64,000 nucleotides of DNA from Amycolatopsis nalaikhensis (lineage in GTDB: Bacteria > Actinomycetota > Actinomycetes > Mycobacteriales > Pseudonocardiaceae): assembly GCF_030264295.1 (NCBI RefSeq), contig NZ_CP127173.1, forward strand, positions 7,633,501 to 7,697,500, read 5' to 3'. This document shows, piece after piece, positions 8,007-16,211 of this stretch (position 1 is the stretch's first letter; each line of letters starts with the position of its first letter). The translations under genes were made by a program, and so were the position numbers. The notes beneath the pieces are model-generated. The model was given only the letters and a program-made list of their open reading frames with translations. It did not search any database and was not told the DNA's origin.

Positions 8007-9082
8007 CACGTCCGGATCCGGAGCCAGTCGCCGTCGGCCTTGCCGGGGCGGTACTCGGCGTCGGCGCGTTTCGCGTAGATCCCGCCGAGGCCGTGTTCGC
8101 GCGCGGCCGCCAGCACGGCTTCGCCGCCGCCGCGGAAGTACCGCGGCACCTGCCAGTTGCCGCCGGTCAGGCCGAGGTCGGCGAGCATGTCCCGCCGTTC
8201 GACGTACGGCAGCTCCAGCGTCGCGCGGCCTTCGTAGTGCAGCAGGTCGTAGGCGAAGAAGAACGCCGGGCAGTGCTTGGCCATCCGCTTGGCGTCGGTG
8301 CCTTCGGCGCGGTTGCGCTGCACCAGCCCCTCGGGATCCGGGCGGCCGTCGCGGACGACGACCATCTCGCCGTCGAGCAGGACCTCCGTCGAGCCCAGGG
8401 TTTCGCCGAGCTTGTGCAGCTCCGGCCAGCGCCCGATGACGTCGGCGCCGGTGTCGTCGTGCGCCGCGATGCGGCCGCCGGACACGCACAGCATCGTGCG
8501 GGCGCCGCCCCAGTCGAACTCGTAGGCCCAGTCTTCGTCGTCGGCCGAGGGCGGCAGCTCGCCGTCGACCGCGGCCATCGGCTCGAGGAACTCGGGGGAG
8601 TCCTCGTGCCCGTCCTCGGCCGGGTCGAGGCGGCGCAGCGTCCAGTCGCCCTCGTCCTCCGGGTTGTGCCGGTTGAGGAACAGGTACTTGCCGTTCGCCT
8701 TGCCGCCGTGGAAGACGACCTCGACCTTGTGGTTGTTCCAGTGCAGGGTTTCGTAGCGGCCGGTGTCCCAGATCGCCATCCACCCGCCGCCGTACTCGCC
8801 GGCCGGGATCTCGCCCTCGAAGTCGAGGTACTCCATGGGGTGGTCTTCGGTGTGCACCGCCAGCCGCGTGACGCCGGGGGAGAGCGGCAGGCCCTTCGGC
8901 ACCGCCCACGACACGAGGACGCCGTCGCGTTCCAGCCGGAAGTCCCAGTGCAACCGAGTGGCGTGGTGCTCCTGGATGACGAACAGGTCGTCGTTGCCGG
9001 GCTCCGGCGGGCCTTCCGGCCACGGTTCGGGAGTACGGGACCGATGCCGCTTGCGCCGGTACTCGTCGAGTCGGTCGGCCAT
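8006..9082 (-). CDS. LigD 3'-phosphoesterase fused to a degenerate DNA-ligase adenylation domain
   Basis: 358 residues from the ATG at 9082; an in-frame extension to 9247 is possible but unlike the family. The first half is the LigD 3'-phosphoesterase domain, which trims 3' ends during end joining. Its metal and phosphate residues are visible in EHHATRLHWDFRLE and LAVHTEDHPMEYLDFEG. The second half aligns with an ATP-dependent ligase adenylation domain (LLDGEMVVV, FFFAYDLLHYEG, YAKRADAEYRPGK, WLRIR). However, motif I, normally K-x-D-G-x-R, reads EFDWGGAR, so the nucleophilic lysine is Asp and the next Asp is Gly. No OB-fold domain follows. Ligation is therefore unlikely; a scaffolding or DNA-binding role for the second half is inference. 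Confidence 0.88.
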   Translation of the reverse strand: MADRLDEYRRKRHRSRTPEPWPEGPPEPGNDDLFVIQEHHATRLHWDFRLERDGVLVSWAVPKGLPLSPGVTRLAVHTEDHPMEYLDFEGEIPAGEYGGGWMAIWDTGRYETLHWNNHKVEVVFHGGKANGKYLFLNRHNPEDEGDWTLRRLDPAEDGHEDSPEFLEPMAAVDGELPPSADDEDWAYEFDWGGARTMLCVSGGRIAAHDDTGADVIGRWPELHKLGETLGSTEVLLDGEMVVVRDGRPDPEGLVQRNRAEGTDAKRMAKHCPAFFFAYDLLHYEGRATLELPYVERRDMLADLGLTGGNWQVPRYFRGGGEAVLAAAREHGLGGIYAKRADAEYRPGKADGDWLRIRT

Positions 9083-9185
9083 CGCGGAACCGGCACCCCC
9101 ACTTCGCTCGGTGAGCCACCAGGTTACCGCCTGGGCCGGGCCGCCCGGACTCCCGTCGTGCGCAGGACGGGAGCCCGGGGACCGG

Positions 9186-11195
9186 TCAGTCCGTTTCCGC
9201 CATGGCTTCGGCGAACTGGGCCGCGTACAGCCGCGCGTACGCACCACCGCTGTGCAGCAGCGTTTCGTGGTCGCCGTGCTCGACGATCCGCCCGTGCTCC
9301 ATCACCAGGATCACGTCGGCGTCGCGGATCGTGGAGAGCCGGTGCGCGATGACGAAGCTGGTGCGCCCGCTGCGGAGCGAGTTCATCGCCCGCTGGATGA
9401 GCACCTCGGTGCGGGTGTCCACCGAGCTGGTCGCCTCGTCGAGGATGAGGATGACCGGCTTGGCCAGGAACGCCCGTGCCACCGTGATCAGCTGCTTTTC
9501 ACCGGCGCTGACCGTGCCGCCCTCGTCGTCGAGCACCGTCTCGTAGCCGTCCGGCAACGTCCGGACGAAGCGGTCCACGTGCGTCGCCTTCGCCGCTTCG
9601 ACGATCTCCTCCCGGCTCGGGTTGTCCGCGCCGTAGGCGATGTTCTCCGCGATCGTGCCGCCGAACAGCCACGCGTCCTGCAGCACCATGCCGGTCTGGT
9701 CGCGCAGCTCCTCGCGGTTCATCTTCGCGATGTCGACGCCGTCGAGCGTGATCCGGCCGCCGTCCAGCTCGTAGAACCGCATGAGCAGGTTGACCAGCGT
9801 CGTCTTGCCCGCGCCGGTCGGCCCGACGATCGCCACCGTCTGGCCGGGTTCCACGGTCAGCGAGAGGTCGTCGATCAGCGGCTTGTCCGGCAGGTAGCGG
9901 AACGAGACGTCCTGGAACTCGACGCGCCCGCGGATGACCGACGGCCGCTCCGGGTGTTCCGGCTCCGGCGCCTGCTCCTCGGCGTCGAGCAGCGCGAACA
10001 CCCGCTCGGCCGAGGCGACGCCGGACTGCAGCAGGTTCGCCATGCTGGCGATCTGCGTGACCGGCTGGCTGAACTGGCGCGAGTACTGGATGAACGCCTG
10101 CACCTCGCCGAGGGTCAGGCTGCCCGACGCGACGCGCAGCGCGCCGATCACGGCCACCAGCACGTAGCTCAGGTTGCCGATGAACATCATCGCCGGCTGG
10201 ATCATGCCGGAGATGAACTGCGCCTTGAAGCTCGCCTGGTAGAGCGTCTCGTTCTGCTTGTCGAAGATGGCCGCGGACTCCTCGCGGCGGCCGAACACCT
10301 TGACCAGCGAGTGCCCGGTGTACATCTCCTCGACGTGGGCGTTGAGCTTCCCGGTCGTCGACCACTGCTTGATGAAGTTCGGCTGCGCCCGCTTCCCGAT
10401 CTTCGCCGCGATGACCGCCGACAGCGGCACCGTGAGCAGCGCGATCACGGCGAGCAGCGGCGAGATCAGGAACATCATGATCAGCACGCCGATGACGGTC
10501 AGCAGCGACGAGACGATCTGCGACAGCGTCTGCTGCAGCGACTGGGCGAGGTTGTCGATGTCGTTGGTGACGCGGGAAAGCACCTCGCCGCGCGGCTGGC
10601 GGTCGAAGTACTTCAGCGGCAGCCGGGCGAACTTCGCTTCGACGTCCTCGCGCAGCCGGTACACCGCGTGCTGCACCAGCGTGGTCGTCAGCCGGGCCTG
10701 GATCAGCCCGAAGAACGACGAGATGACGAACAGCGCCAGCACGGTCAGCAGGATCTGCCCGACCTTGTCGAAGTCGATGCCGACGCCCGGCACGAGGTCG
10801 ACGCGGCTGTAGATGTCGGCCAGCGTGCTGTCGCCGCGGGCGCGGAGCCCGGCGACGATCTGCTCCTTGGTGACGCCCGGCGGCACCTGCTTGCCGAGCA
10901 CCCCGGCGAGGATCGCGTCGGTGGCCTGGCCGAGGATCTTCGGCCCGATCACCGTCAGCGCGACGCTCGCCGCGCCGAACACGAGCACGGCGATCAAGGC
11001 GGCCCGTTGCGGTCTGAGCAGCCGCAGCAGCCGCTTCAGCGATCCCTTGAAGTCGAGGGCCTTCTCCGGCGGCGCGCCGCCCGCCATCCACCGGCCCGGC
11101 CCCGCGGTGGCGGCCCCGGTGTTCTTGTGCCGCTCGGCGGTCGGCCGTTCGCCGGCCTCGGTGACGGCGGCCTTGGGCGATTCGGTCGTGCTCAC
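9186..11195 (-). CDS. ABC exporter half-transporter, subunit B (fused TMD-NBD)
   Basis: 669 residues. The GTG start overlaps the stop of the upstream ABC gene (GTGA at 11192-11195), so the two are translationally coupled. An N-terminal hydrophilic extension of about 65 residues precedes six membrane segments and a nucleotide-binding domain. Walker A is GPTGAGKTTLVNLL and Walker B with catalytic glutamate is ILILDEATSSVD. The signature loop is VSAGEKQLITVARAF instead of LSGGQ. This non-canonical signature, with an intact Walker B glutamate, matches one half of heterodimeric exporters such as TM287/288. It is thought to pair with the product of the preceding gene to export lipophilic compounds. 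TetR control is expected from the operon layout. Confidence 0.92.
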   Translation of the reverse strand: MSTTESPKAAVTEAGERPTAERHKNTGAATAGPGRWMAGGAPPEKALDFKGSLKRLLRLLRPQRAALIAVLVFGAASVALTVIGPKILGQATDAILAGVLGKQVPPGVTKEQIVAGLRARGDSTLADIYSRVDLVPGVGIDFDKVGQILLTVLALFVISSFFGLIQARLTTTLVQHAVYRLREDVEAKFARLPLKYFDRQPRGEVLSRVTNDIDNLAQSLQQTLSQIVSSLLTVIGVLIMMFLISPLLAVIALLTVPLSAVIAAKIGKRAQPNFIKQWSTTGKLNAHVEEMYTGHSLVKVFGRREESAAIFDKQNETLYQASFKAQFISGMIQPAMMFIGNLSYVLVAVIGALRVASGSLTLGEVQAFIQYSRQFSQPVTQIASMANLLQSGVASAERVFALLDAEEQAPEPEHPERPSVIRGRVEFQDVSFRYLPDKPLIDDLSLTVEPGQTVAIVGPTGAGKTTLVNLLMRFYELDGGRITLDGVDIAKMNREELRDQTGMVLQDAWLFGGTIAENIAYGADNPSREEIVEAAKATHVDRFVRTLPDGYETVLDDEGGTVSAGEKQLITVARAFLAKPVILILDEATSSVDTRTEVLIQRAMNSLRSGRTSFVIAHRLSTIRDADVILVMEHGRIVEHGDHETLLHSGGAYARLYAAQFAEAMAETD

Positions 11196-12925
11196 GCCGC
11201 CTCCTGCTCGGTCAGCTGGGACAGCACGATCTCCCGGTAGGTTTCGTTGCCGTCGAAGAGTTCGTGGTGGGTGCCGGTGCCGACGACGCGGCCCTCGTCG
11301 AGGACGATGATCCGGTCGGCGTTGCGGATGGTGCTGACCCGCTGCGCCACGATGACCACCGTGGCGTCGGCGGTTTCGGACACCAGCGCGCGGCGCAGCG
11401 CCGCGTCGGTCGCGTAGTCGAGCGCCGAGAACGAGTCGTCGAAGAGGTAGATCTCCGGTTTGTGCACCAGCATCCGCGCGATCGCGAGCCGCTGCCGCTG
11501 GCCGCCCGAGACGTTGGTGCCGCCCTGGGCGATCGGCGCGTTCAGGCCTTCGGGCATCGCCTCGACGAAGTCCTTGCCCTGCGCGACTTCCAGCGCGTGC
11601 CACAGCTCTTCGTCGGTGGCGTCCGGGTTGCCGTAACGCAGGTTGCTCGCCACCGTGCCGGCGAACAGGTACGGCTTCTGCGGCACCAGCCCGACCGCGC
11701 GGGCGAGCACCGCCGGGTCGAGGTCGCGCACGTCGACGCCGTCGACCTTGACCGTGCCCTTCGTGGCGTCCATCAGCCGCGGGATGAGGTTCAGCAGCGT
11801 CGTCTTGCCGGTGCCCGTCGAGCCGATCACCGCCGTGGTCTCCCCGGGGCGCCCGACCAGCGAAATGTCCTGCAGCACCGGCTTTTCCGCGCCGGGGTAG
11901 CGGAACTCGACGCCGGTGAGCTCGAGGTGCCCGTGCACCTGGCCGGGCCGGATCGGCGACACCGGCGGGCGGACGCTCGACTCGGTGTCGAGCACCTCGC
12001 TGATCCGCTCGGCGCTGACCTCCGCGCGCGGCACCATCATGAACATGAACGTGGCCATCATGACGGCCATCAGGATCTGCAGCAGGTAGGACAGGAACGC
12101 CGTCATGGCCCCGATCTGCATGCTGCCGGAGTCGATGCGCTGCCCGCCGAACCACAGCACGGCGACGCTGGAGGCGTTCATCACCAGCATGACGATCGGG
12201 AACATCAGCGCCATCAGCCGCCCGACCCGCAGCGACACGGTGAGCAGCTGGTCGTTGGCGACGTCGAAGCGCTCGCGCTCGTGCTTGTCGCGGACGAACG
12301 CGCGGATCACCCGGATGCCCATGATCTGCTCGCGCAGGATCTGGTTGATCCGGTCGATCCGCTCCTGCATCAGCCGGAACGCCGGCCGCATCTTCGCGAT
12401 GATCGTGCCGACCGCGACCGCCAGCACCGGCACGATGACCAGCAGCAGCGAGGAGAGCGGCACGTCGAGGTTCAGCGCGAGGATGATGCCGCCGACGCAC
12501 ATGATCGGCGCCGACACCATCAGCGTCAGCGTCATCAGCACCAGCATCTGGACCTGCTGGACGTCGTTGGTGGTGCGGGTGATCAGCGACGGCGTGCCGA
12601 ACTGGCCGACCTCGCGGGCCGAGAAGTCCTGCACCCGGTGGAAGACGCCGGCGCGGATGTCGCGGCCGATCGCCATCGCCGTGCGGGCGCCGAAGTACAC
12701 CGCGCCGATCGAGCCGGCGATCTGGGCCAGCGTGACGGCGAGCATCATCGCGCCGACGCGCAGGATGTAGGGCATGTCGCCCTTGATCAGCCCGTTGTCG
12801 ACGATGTCGGCGTTCAGCGTCGGCAGGTAGAGCATGGCGATCGTCTGCACGAGCTGCAGGGCGACGATCACCCACAGCGTGCTCCGGTACGGGCGCAGGT
12901 GACTGCGCAGGAGCTTGACTAGCAC
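11192..12925 (-). CDS. ABC exporter half-transporter, subunit A (fused TMD-NBD)
   Basis: 577 residues from the GTG at 12925, preceded by GGGGGA. A longer frame extends upstream but lies inside the tetR gene and is not protein-like. Six membrane segments are followed by an NBD with Walker A GSTGTGKTTLLNLI and a canonical signature NVSGGQRQRLAIARM. Walker B is IYLFDDSFSALD, with Asp where the catalytic glutamate normally sits. That substitution, opposite the altered signature in the partner, predicts one degenerate and one hydrolytic ATP site per heterodimer. The gene overlaps the end of tetR by 7 bp and the start of the second ABC gene by 4 bp, giving a compact tetR-ABC-ABC operon. Confidence 0.92.
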   Translation of the reverse strand: MLVKLLRSHLRPYRSTLWVIVALQLVQTIAMLYLPTLNADIVDNGLIKGDMPYILRVGAMMLAVTLAQIAGSIGAVYFGARTAMAIGRDIRAGVFHRVQDFSAREVGQFGTPSLITRTTNDVQQVQMLVLMTLTLMVSAPIMCVGGIILALNLDVPLSSLLLVIVPVLAVAVGTIIAKMRPAFRLMQERIDRINQILREQIMGIRVIRAFVRDKHERERFDVANDQLLTVSLRVGRLMALMFPIVMLVMNASSVAVLWFGGQRIDSGSMQIGAMTAFLSYLLQILMAVMMATFMFMMVPRAEVSAERISEVLDTESSVRPPVSPIRPGQVHGHLELTGVEFRYPGAEKPVLQDISLVGRPGETTAVIGSTGTGKTTLLNLIPRLMDATKGTVKVDGVDVRDLDPAVLARAVGLVPQKPYLFAGTVASNLRYGNPDATDEELWHALEVAQGKDFVEAMPEGLNAPIAQGGTNVSGGQRQRLAIARMLVHKPEIYLFDDSFSALDYATDAALRRALVSETADATVVIVAQRVSTIRNADRIIVLDEGRVVGTGTHHELFDGNETYREIVLSQLTEQEAA

Positions 12926-13587
12926 AACGGTTCCCCCAGTGGAGTGGTGGTGTTCTTCGGTTCGGGTTTCGGCGGGGCGCCGCCGGTCAGGGAGGGCAGG
13001 CCCGTGGAGAGCTCGTCCAGCAACCGCACCAGGGTCGGCAGGAACGGTTCGCCTTCGCTCATGAACCAGTTGAAGAAGGCGACCCGGACAGCGCTTTCCA
13101 CGGACGAGGCCATCAGCCGGCACAACAGGTGGTCCGCCCCGCCCGCCCGCTTCGCGATCGTCTCCGCCAGGACGCGCTCGACCGACGCGTGGGCGTTGAG
13201 GAACTCGCCGCGCAGCATGAGCTGGCCCATCAGCTCCCGGATACGCGCAACATACGCGCGATCGGGCTCGCCCTCACGCGAATATTGCTCGATCACGGCC
13301 TGCTTGACCGACTCCCACAGCGGCTCGCCTTCGGGCCGGGCGAGGAGGGCCTCCCGCATCCCCTCGTGCCGGTCGACGACGATGGCGCAGACCGCCTGCT
13401 CCTTGCTGGAGAAGTAGTTGTTGAACGTGCGCGGCGAGACGCCCACTTCATTGGCGATGTCCTCGACCCGCACGTTCTCCAGCCCACGTTCCAGCGTGAG
13501 CCGCAGCGCGGCCTGCGCGAGCGCGCGGCGGGCTTCCCGCTTCTTGCGCTCGCGCAGGGTCAGCTTCGGCTGGTTTTCCGGCGGCAT
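12919..13587 (-). CDS. TetR-family repressor of the ABC exporter operon
   Basis: 222 residues when started at the ATG at 13587. The longer frame to 13653 would run through the operator palindromes and is rejected. The N-terminal helix-turn-helix reads VRVEDIANEVGVSPRTFNNYF, split across residues 40-62 or so, as in TetR regulators with a 'TFNNYF' recognition helix. The C-terminal ligand domain is variable, as usual. The gene is first in the operon with two ABC exporter halves, so it very likely represses them and itself until an exported compound binds. Two related palindromes upstream, one overlapping the likely -35 element, support autoregulation. No ribosome binding site is visible; the -10-like TACACT lies 6 bases before the ATG, consistent with leaderless translation. 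Confidence 0.88.
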   Translation of the reverse strand: MPPENQPKLTLRERKKREARRALAQAALRLTLERGLENVRVEDIANEVGVSPRTFNNYFSSKEQAVCAIVVDRHEGMREALLARPEGEPLWESVKQAVIEQYSREGEPDRAYVARIRELMGQLMLRGEFLNAHASVERVLAETIAKRAGGADHLLCRLMASSVESAVRVAFFNWFMSEGEPFLPTLVRLLDELSTGLPSLTGGAPPKPEPKNTTTPLGEPLC

Positions 13588-13593
13588 GAACGG

Positions 13594-13642
13594 AGTGTAG
13601 CGAAAAACTTGCGTGTCGCGCAAAAAATTGCGTGGCACGCAA
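13594..13642 (-). promoter_or_regulatory. Leaderless promoter with tandem TetR operator palindromes
   Basis: On the minus strand, TTGCGC (13623-13618) and TACACT (13599-13594) are spaced 18 bp apart and end 6 bases before the tetR ATG. Palindrome 1, TTGCGTGTCGCGCAA (13609-13623), overlaps the -35. Palindrome 2, TTGCGTGGCACGCAA (13628-13642), is perfect around its centre and lies just upstream. The centres are 19 bp apart, close to two helical turns, so two dimers could bind on one face. The sites are seen directly; binding by the adjacent TetR is inferred. Confidence 0.75.
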
Positions 13643-13683
13643 AATTGGGGCAAACCGGACAGTCGGCGGAGGTGTCGCCCGGG

Positions 13684-13769
13684 TGGGCTGAAGGGGACTT
13701 TCCTGGCATGTGACGGGAGGAAAGGGCCCTTCAGCGCATCAGATGCGATGAAGGGGACCTTCAGCCCAC
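13684..13769. repeat. 86 bp intergenic palindromic element, copy 2 (inverted)
   Basis: The reverse complement of this element closely matches the one at 5278. The ends TGGGCTGAAGG (13684-13694) and CCTTCAGCCCA (13759-13769) form an 11 bp terminal inverted repeat. An internal imperfect stem joins 13688-13704 with 13718-13734. CGCATCAGATGCG sits in the centre-right. It lies between the tetR promoter and the conservon and does not code for protein. Confidence 0.85.
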
Positions 13770-14116
13770 GCGGGCGGACGGACGCTGTGGGCGAACACGT
13801 TCCGTGGTCGACCCAGCGCGATTGGTGCCCGCGTTCTCACGGCCCGGGATTCGCCGTGCGAACCCGCGCGACCTGCGGTATCGGCGGTCGTGTGCGCTGC
13901 GTGGTGGCGTGCAAATTGCGAAATTGAGCCGATTGGCCTAGCGCACTGCGCTCACCAGCAGCGACGCTCCGAAATCACGCTCACTACGCGCGATCGCGCG
14001 GGGACCGGTTGTGGACATCTGCCGAACACATCTGCTTGCATGTCCGGCGTCGCCGCCCGGGGGTTCGGCGCGCACTGTCGTTTCGGTACCTGAGCAAGGA
14101 AGAAGTGGGACCACAC
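13770..14116. other. Gene-free stretch upstream of the conservon
   Basis: I see no protein or structured RNA here. The one clear signal is a perfect 14 bp palindrome, CGCGCGATCGCGCG (13987-14000), about 117 bp before the conservon start. It may be an operator, but such strings also arise easily at this GC content. Confidence 0.4.
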
Positions 14117-15379
14117 ATGGCGAGCCGGGCCCGGGAACTCCTGGATCGATCACGCGTCCTGCTGGACCGTTCGCGCGTCGCCGCGGCGCAGTTCCTGACG
14201 GCGCCGCCGAAGCACCCCGGGTACGCGCCCGCCGCCGGACCGGCCATCGCCGAGCTGCCGCCCGCCCAGCCGGCGGAGCAGGCTCCGGACGCCGAGCCGA
14301 CACGCGCGCCCGCCGACGAGGCTGTGCTCGCCGAGATCTGCGCCAGCGTCGCCCTGCGTGACCTCAACCTGCTCGACCAGCTGCTCTCGCGGCTGGAAGA
14401 GCTCGAAGCCGGCGAAGAGGACCACCACCGCCTCGCCGAGCTCTACCAGCTCGACCACCTCGCGACCCGGCTGCGCCGCAACGCCGAGAACCTGCGCGTG
14501 CTGGCCGGGCAGGACACCACCGACGACGCCGCCCGCGCCACCTCGGTGCTCGACCTGATGCGCGCGGCGATGTCCTCGATCGACCACTACGCCCGGATCA
14601 CCATCGGCCGGGTCGTCAACCTCGGCGTCGTCGGCTTCGCGGCGGAAGACCTCGGGCGGGTGCTCGCGGAGCTGTTCGACAACGCCGCCAACCAGTCGTC
14701 GCCCAGCTCGCCGGTGCACGTCAGCGCGCACCTGACCGAGCAGGGCAGCGTGCTCGTCCGGATCGAGGACGAGGGCATCGGCATCCCGGCCGACCGCATC
14801 GACGGCCTGAACGCGCGGCTGGCCGCCGGCGGTGACCTCGACGACGCCGCGGCCCGGCACATGGGTCTCGCCGTGGTCGCCCGCCTCGCCGCGCGCCACG
14901 GCGTCACGGTCAAGCTCGACCGGCGCAGCCCGCACGGCACCGTGGCCACGGTGCTGCTGCCCACCGGCGTCGTCACCGAGCTGTCCGAGAACGCCTGGTC
15001 GGGCACCCGCACCGTGACCGTCGAGCCGGTCAAGGTCAACGGCGAGCCGGTCGCCGCCGGCACCCTGCCGCGCCGCCGCCCCGGCGCCTTCCCGCGAGAG
15101 GAGTCCGCGCCCGTGCCGCGCAAGCCCAGCCCCCGGCCCCGGCCGGTCGAGCAGGTCGACGGCGGCATGACGGCCAACGGCCTCCCGCGCCGCGTGCCCG
15201 GCAGCATCCGCGGCGCCGCCCCGGAACCACCCCCGCCACCGCCACCGGCCGCGGAGGCGTCGTCCGGGCACGAGCAGCTGCTCGCCGACCTCGGCGCGTT
15301 CGCCGACGGCGAGCGGGCGGCCCTCGACGAGAACAACCGCACCCGGCACGACGAGACGCCCGGAGGAACCGCCTCGTGA
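14117..15379 (+). CDS. cvnA: Conservon component A: histidine-kinase-like ATPase (CvnA-like), no membrane domain
   Basis: 420 residues, first gene of a conservon (cvnA-B-C-D). The phosphoacceptor-like helix reads LYQLDHLATRLRRNAENL with H114. The GHKL ATPase domain shows the N box ELFDNAANQSS (N189), the G1 box IEDEGIGIP (residues 216-224) and MGLAVVARLAARHGV. Classical Streptomyces CvnA proteins have an extracellular sensor, membrane helices and HAMP. Here the N-terminus is a short region with a duplicated LLDRSRV heptad and a Pro/Ala-rich linker, with no membrane segment. It should therefore be cytosolic and sense an internal cue or a partner protein. A Pro/Arg-rich tail of about 120 residues follows the ATPase. 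Its stop codon overlaps the next start (GTGA). Confidence 0.88.
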   Translation: MASRARELLDRSRVLLDRSRVAAAQFLTAPPKHPGYAPAAGPAIAELPPAQPAEQAPDAEPTRAPADEAVLAEICASVALRDLNLLDQLLSRLEELEAGEEDHHRLAELYQLDHLATRLRRNAENLRVLAGQDTTDDAARATSVLDLMRAAMSSIDHYARITIGRVVNLGVVGFAAEDLGRVLAELFDNAANQSSPSSPVHVSAHLTEQGSVLVRIEDEGIGIPADRIDGLNARLAAGGDLDDAAARHMGLAVVARLAARHGVTVKLDRRSPHGTVATVLLPTGVVTELSENAWSGTRTVTVEPVKVNGEPVAAGTLPRRRPGAFPREESAPVPRKPSPRPRPVEQVDGGMTANGLPRRVPGSIRGAAPEPPPPPPPAAEASSGHEQLLADLGAFADGERAALDENNRTRHDETPGGTAS

Positions 15380-15813
15380 GCGCCCCCCACCCGACGCCGG
15401 CGAACTTCGCCTGGCTGCTCGACGACTTCGTGCGCAAGGTCCACGGCGTCAGCCACGCGCTGATCATGAGCGTGGACGGCTTCCCGCTGACCGCGTCCGA
15501 CTCGGTGGGCGAAGCCGAGGCCGAGCAGCTCGCGGCCATCGCCAGCGGCCTGCTCTCCCTGGCCGGCAACAGCGCGGCGCTGTTCGGGAAGGGCGCCTGC
15601 GAGCAGATCATCATCCGGCTCACCCACGGCTACTTCCTGTTCATGGGCATCGGCTCCGGTGCCGGGCTCGCGGTGCTGACCTCGGGCGAGGCGGACATGA
15701 AGGTGGTCGCCTACGAGATGACCCAGTTCATCACCAACGCCGGCCACGCGCTCACCCCCGAGGTGCGCGCCGAACTGCGCCAGGTGCTCACCGCGCGCCG
15801 CCCGCGGGTGTGA
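15376..15813 (+). CDS. cvnB: Conservon component B: roadblock/LC7 protein (CvnB-like)
   Basis: 145 residues, a single roadblock/LC7 (MglB-like) domain beginning FAWLLDDFVRKVHGVSHALI with the typical SVDGFPLTASDSV turn. Such proteins dimerise and act as GTPase-activating or scaffold proteins for the small GTPases encoded beside them. In conservons CvnB bridges the kinase-like CvnA and the GTPase CvnD. It is translationally coupled to the preceding gene by a 4 bp GTGA overlap and to the next gene by another. Length and order are typical of the family. The partner assignment comes from conservon biology and is not directly visible here. Confidence 0.9.
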   Translation: MSAPHPTPANFAWLLDDFVRKVHGVSHALIMSVDGFPLTASDSVGEAEAEQLAAIASGLLSLAGNSAALFGKGACEQIIIRLTHGYFLFMGIGSGAGLAVLTSGEADMKVVAYEMTQFITNAGHALTPEVRAELRQVLTARRPRV

Positions 15814-16211
15814 TGGTCGTGCCCGACGAGGAAGTGATGTCAGTGTCCAAGAAGGACACCGCCTTGCCGCGGCGGAGCCGCCGCATCCGGGCGTACGCGC
15901 TCACCGGCGGCCGGACCAGCACCCGCCACCAGCTGCTGGTGGAGACGCTGGTCTCGGTGCCGCAGTACGACCCGGCGCTGAGCGACACGCTCATGCCCGA
16001 GTCGCGCTCGCTCTACGAACGCGCCCGGACGCGGTGCTCGATCGCCGAGCTGTCGGTCGGGCTGGACCTGCCGCTGGGCGTGGTGCGGGTGCTGATCGGC
16101 GACCTCGCGTCCCAGGGCGCGGTGTTCGTCCACCCCACGGCGCACGCCTACCACCACGACACCAACGTGCTCGAGAGGATCCTTGATGGGCTCAAGCGGC
16201 TCCCCGCCTGA
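15810..16211 (+). CDS. cvnC: Conservon component C: DUF742 protein (CvnC-like)
   Basis: A DUF742 protein of about 133 residues. The family signature RAYALTGGRT is near residue 27, and the C-terminal half (CSIAELSVGLDLPLGVVRVL) looks like a winged helix-turn-helix. The start is uncertain: GTG at 15810 and ATG at 15813 both overlap the cvnB stop. ATG at 15837, behind GAGGAAG, would give MSVSKKDT and remove nine residues. DUF742 proteins accompany roadblock and GTPase subunits in conservons and may link the complex to DNA or to effectors, but their function is not settled. Its 3' end overlaps the GTPase start by about 26 bp, showing tight co-expression. Confidence 0.88.
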   Translation: MMVVPDEEVMSVSKKDTALPRRSRRIRAYALTGGRTSTRHQLLVETLVSVPQYDPALSDTLMPESRSLYERARTRCSIAELSVGLDLPLGVVRVLIGDLASQGAVFVHPTAHAYHHDTNVLERILDGLKRLPA

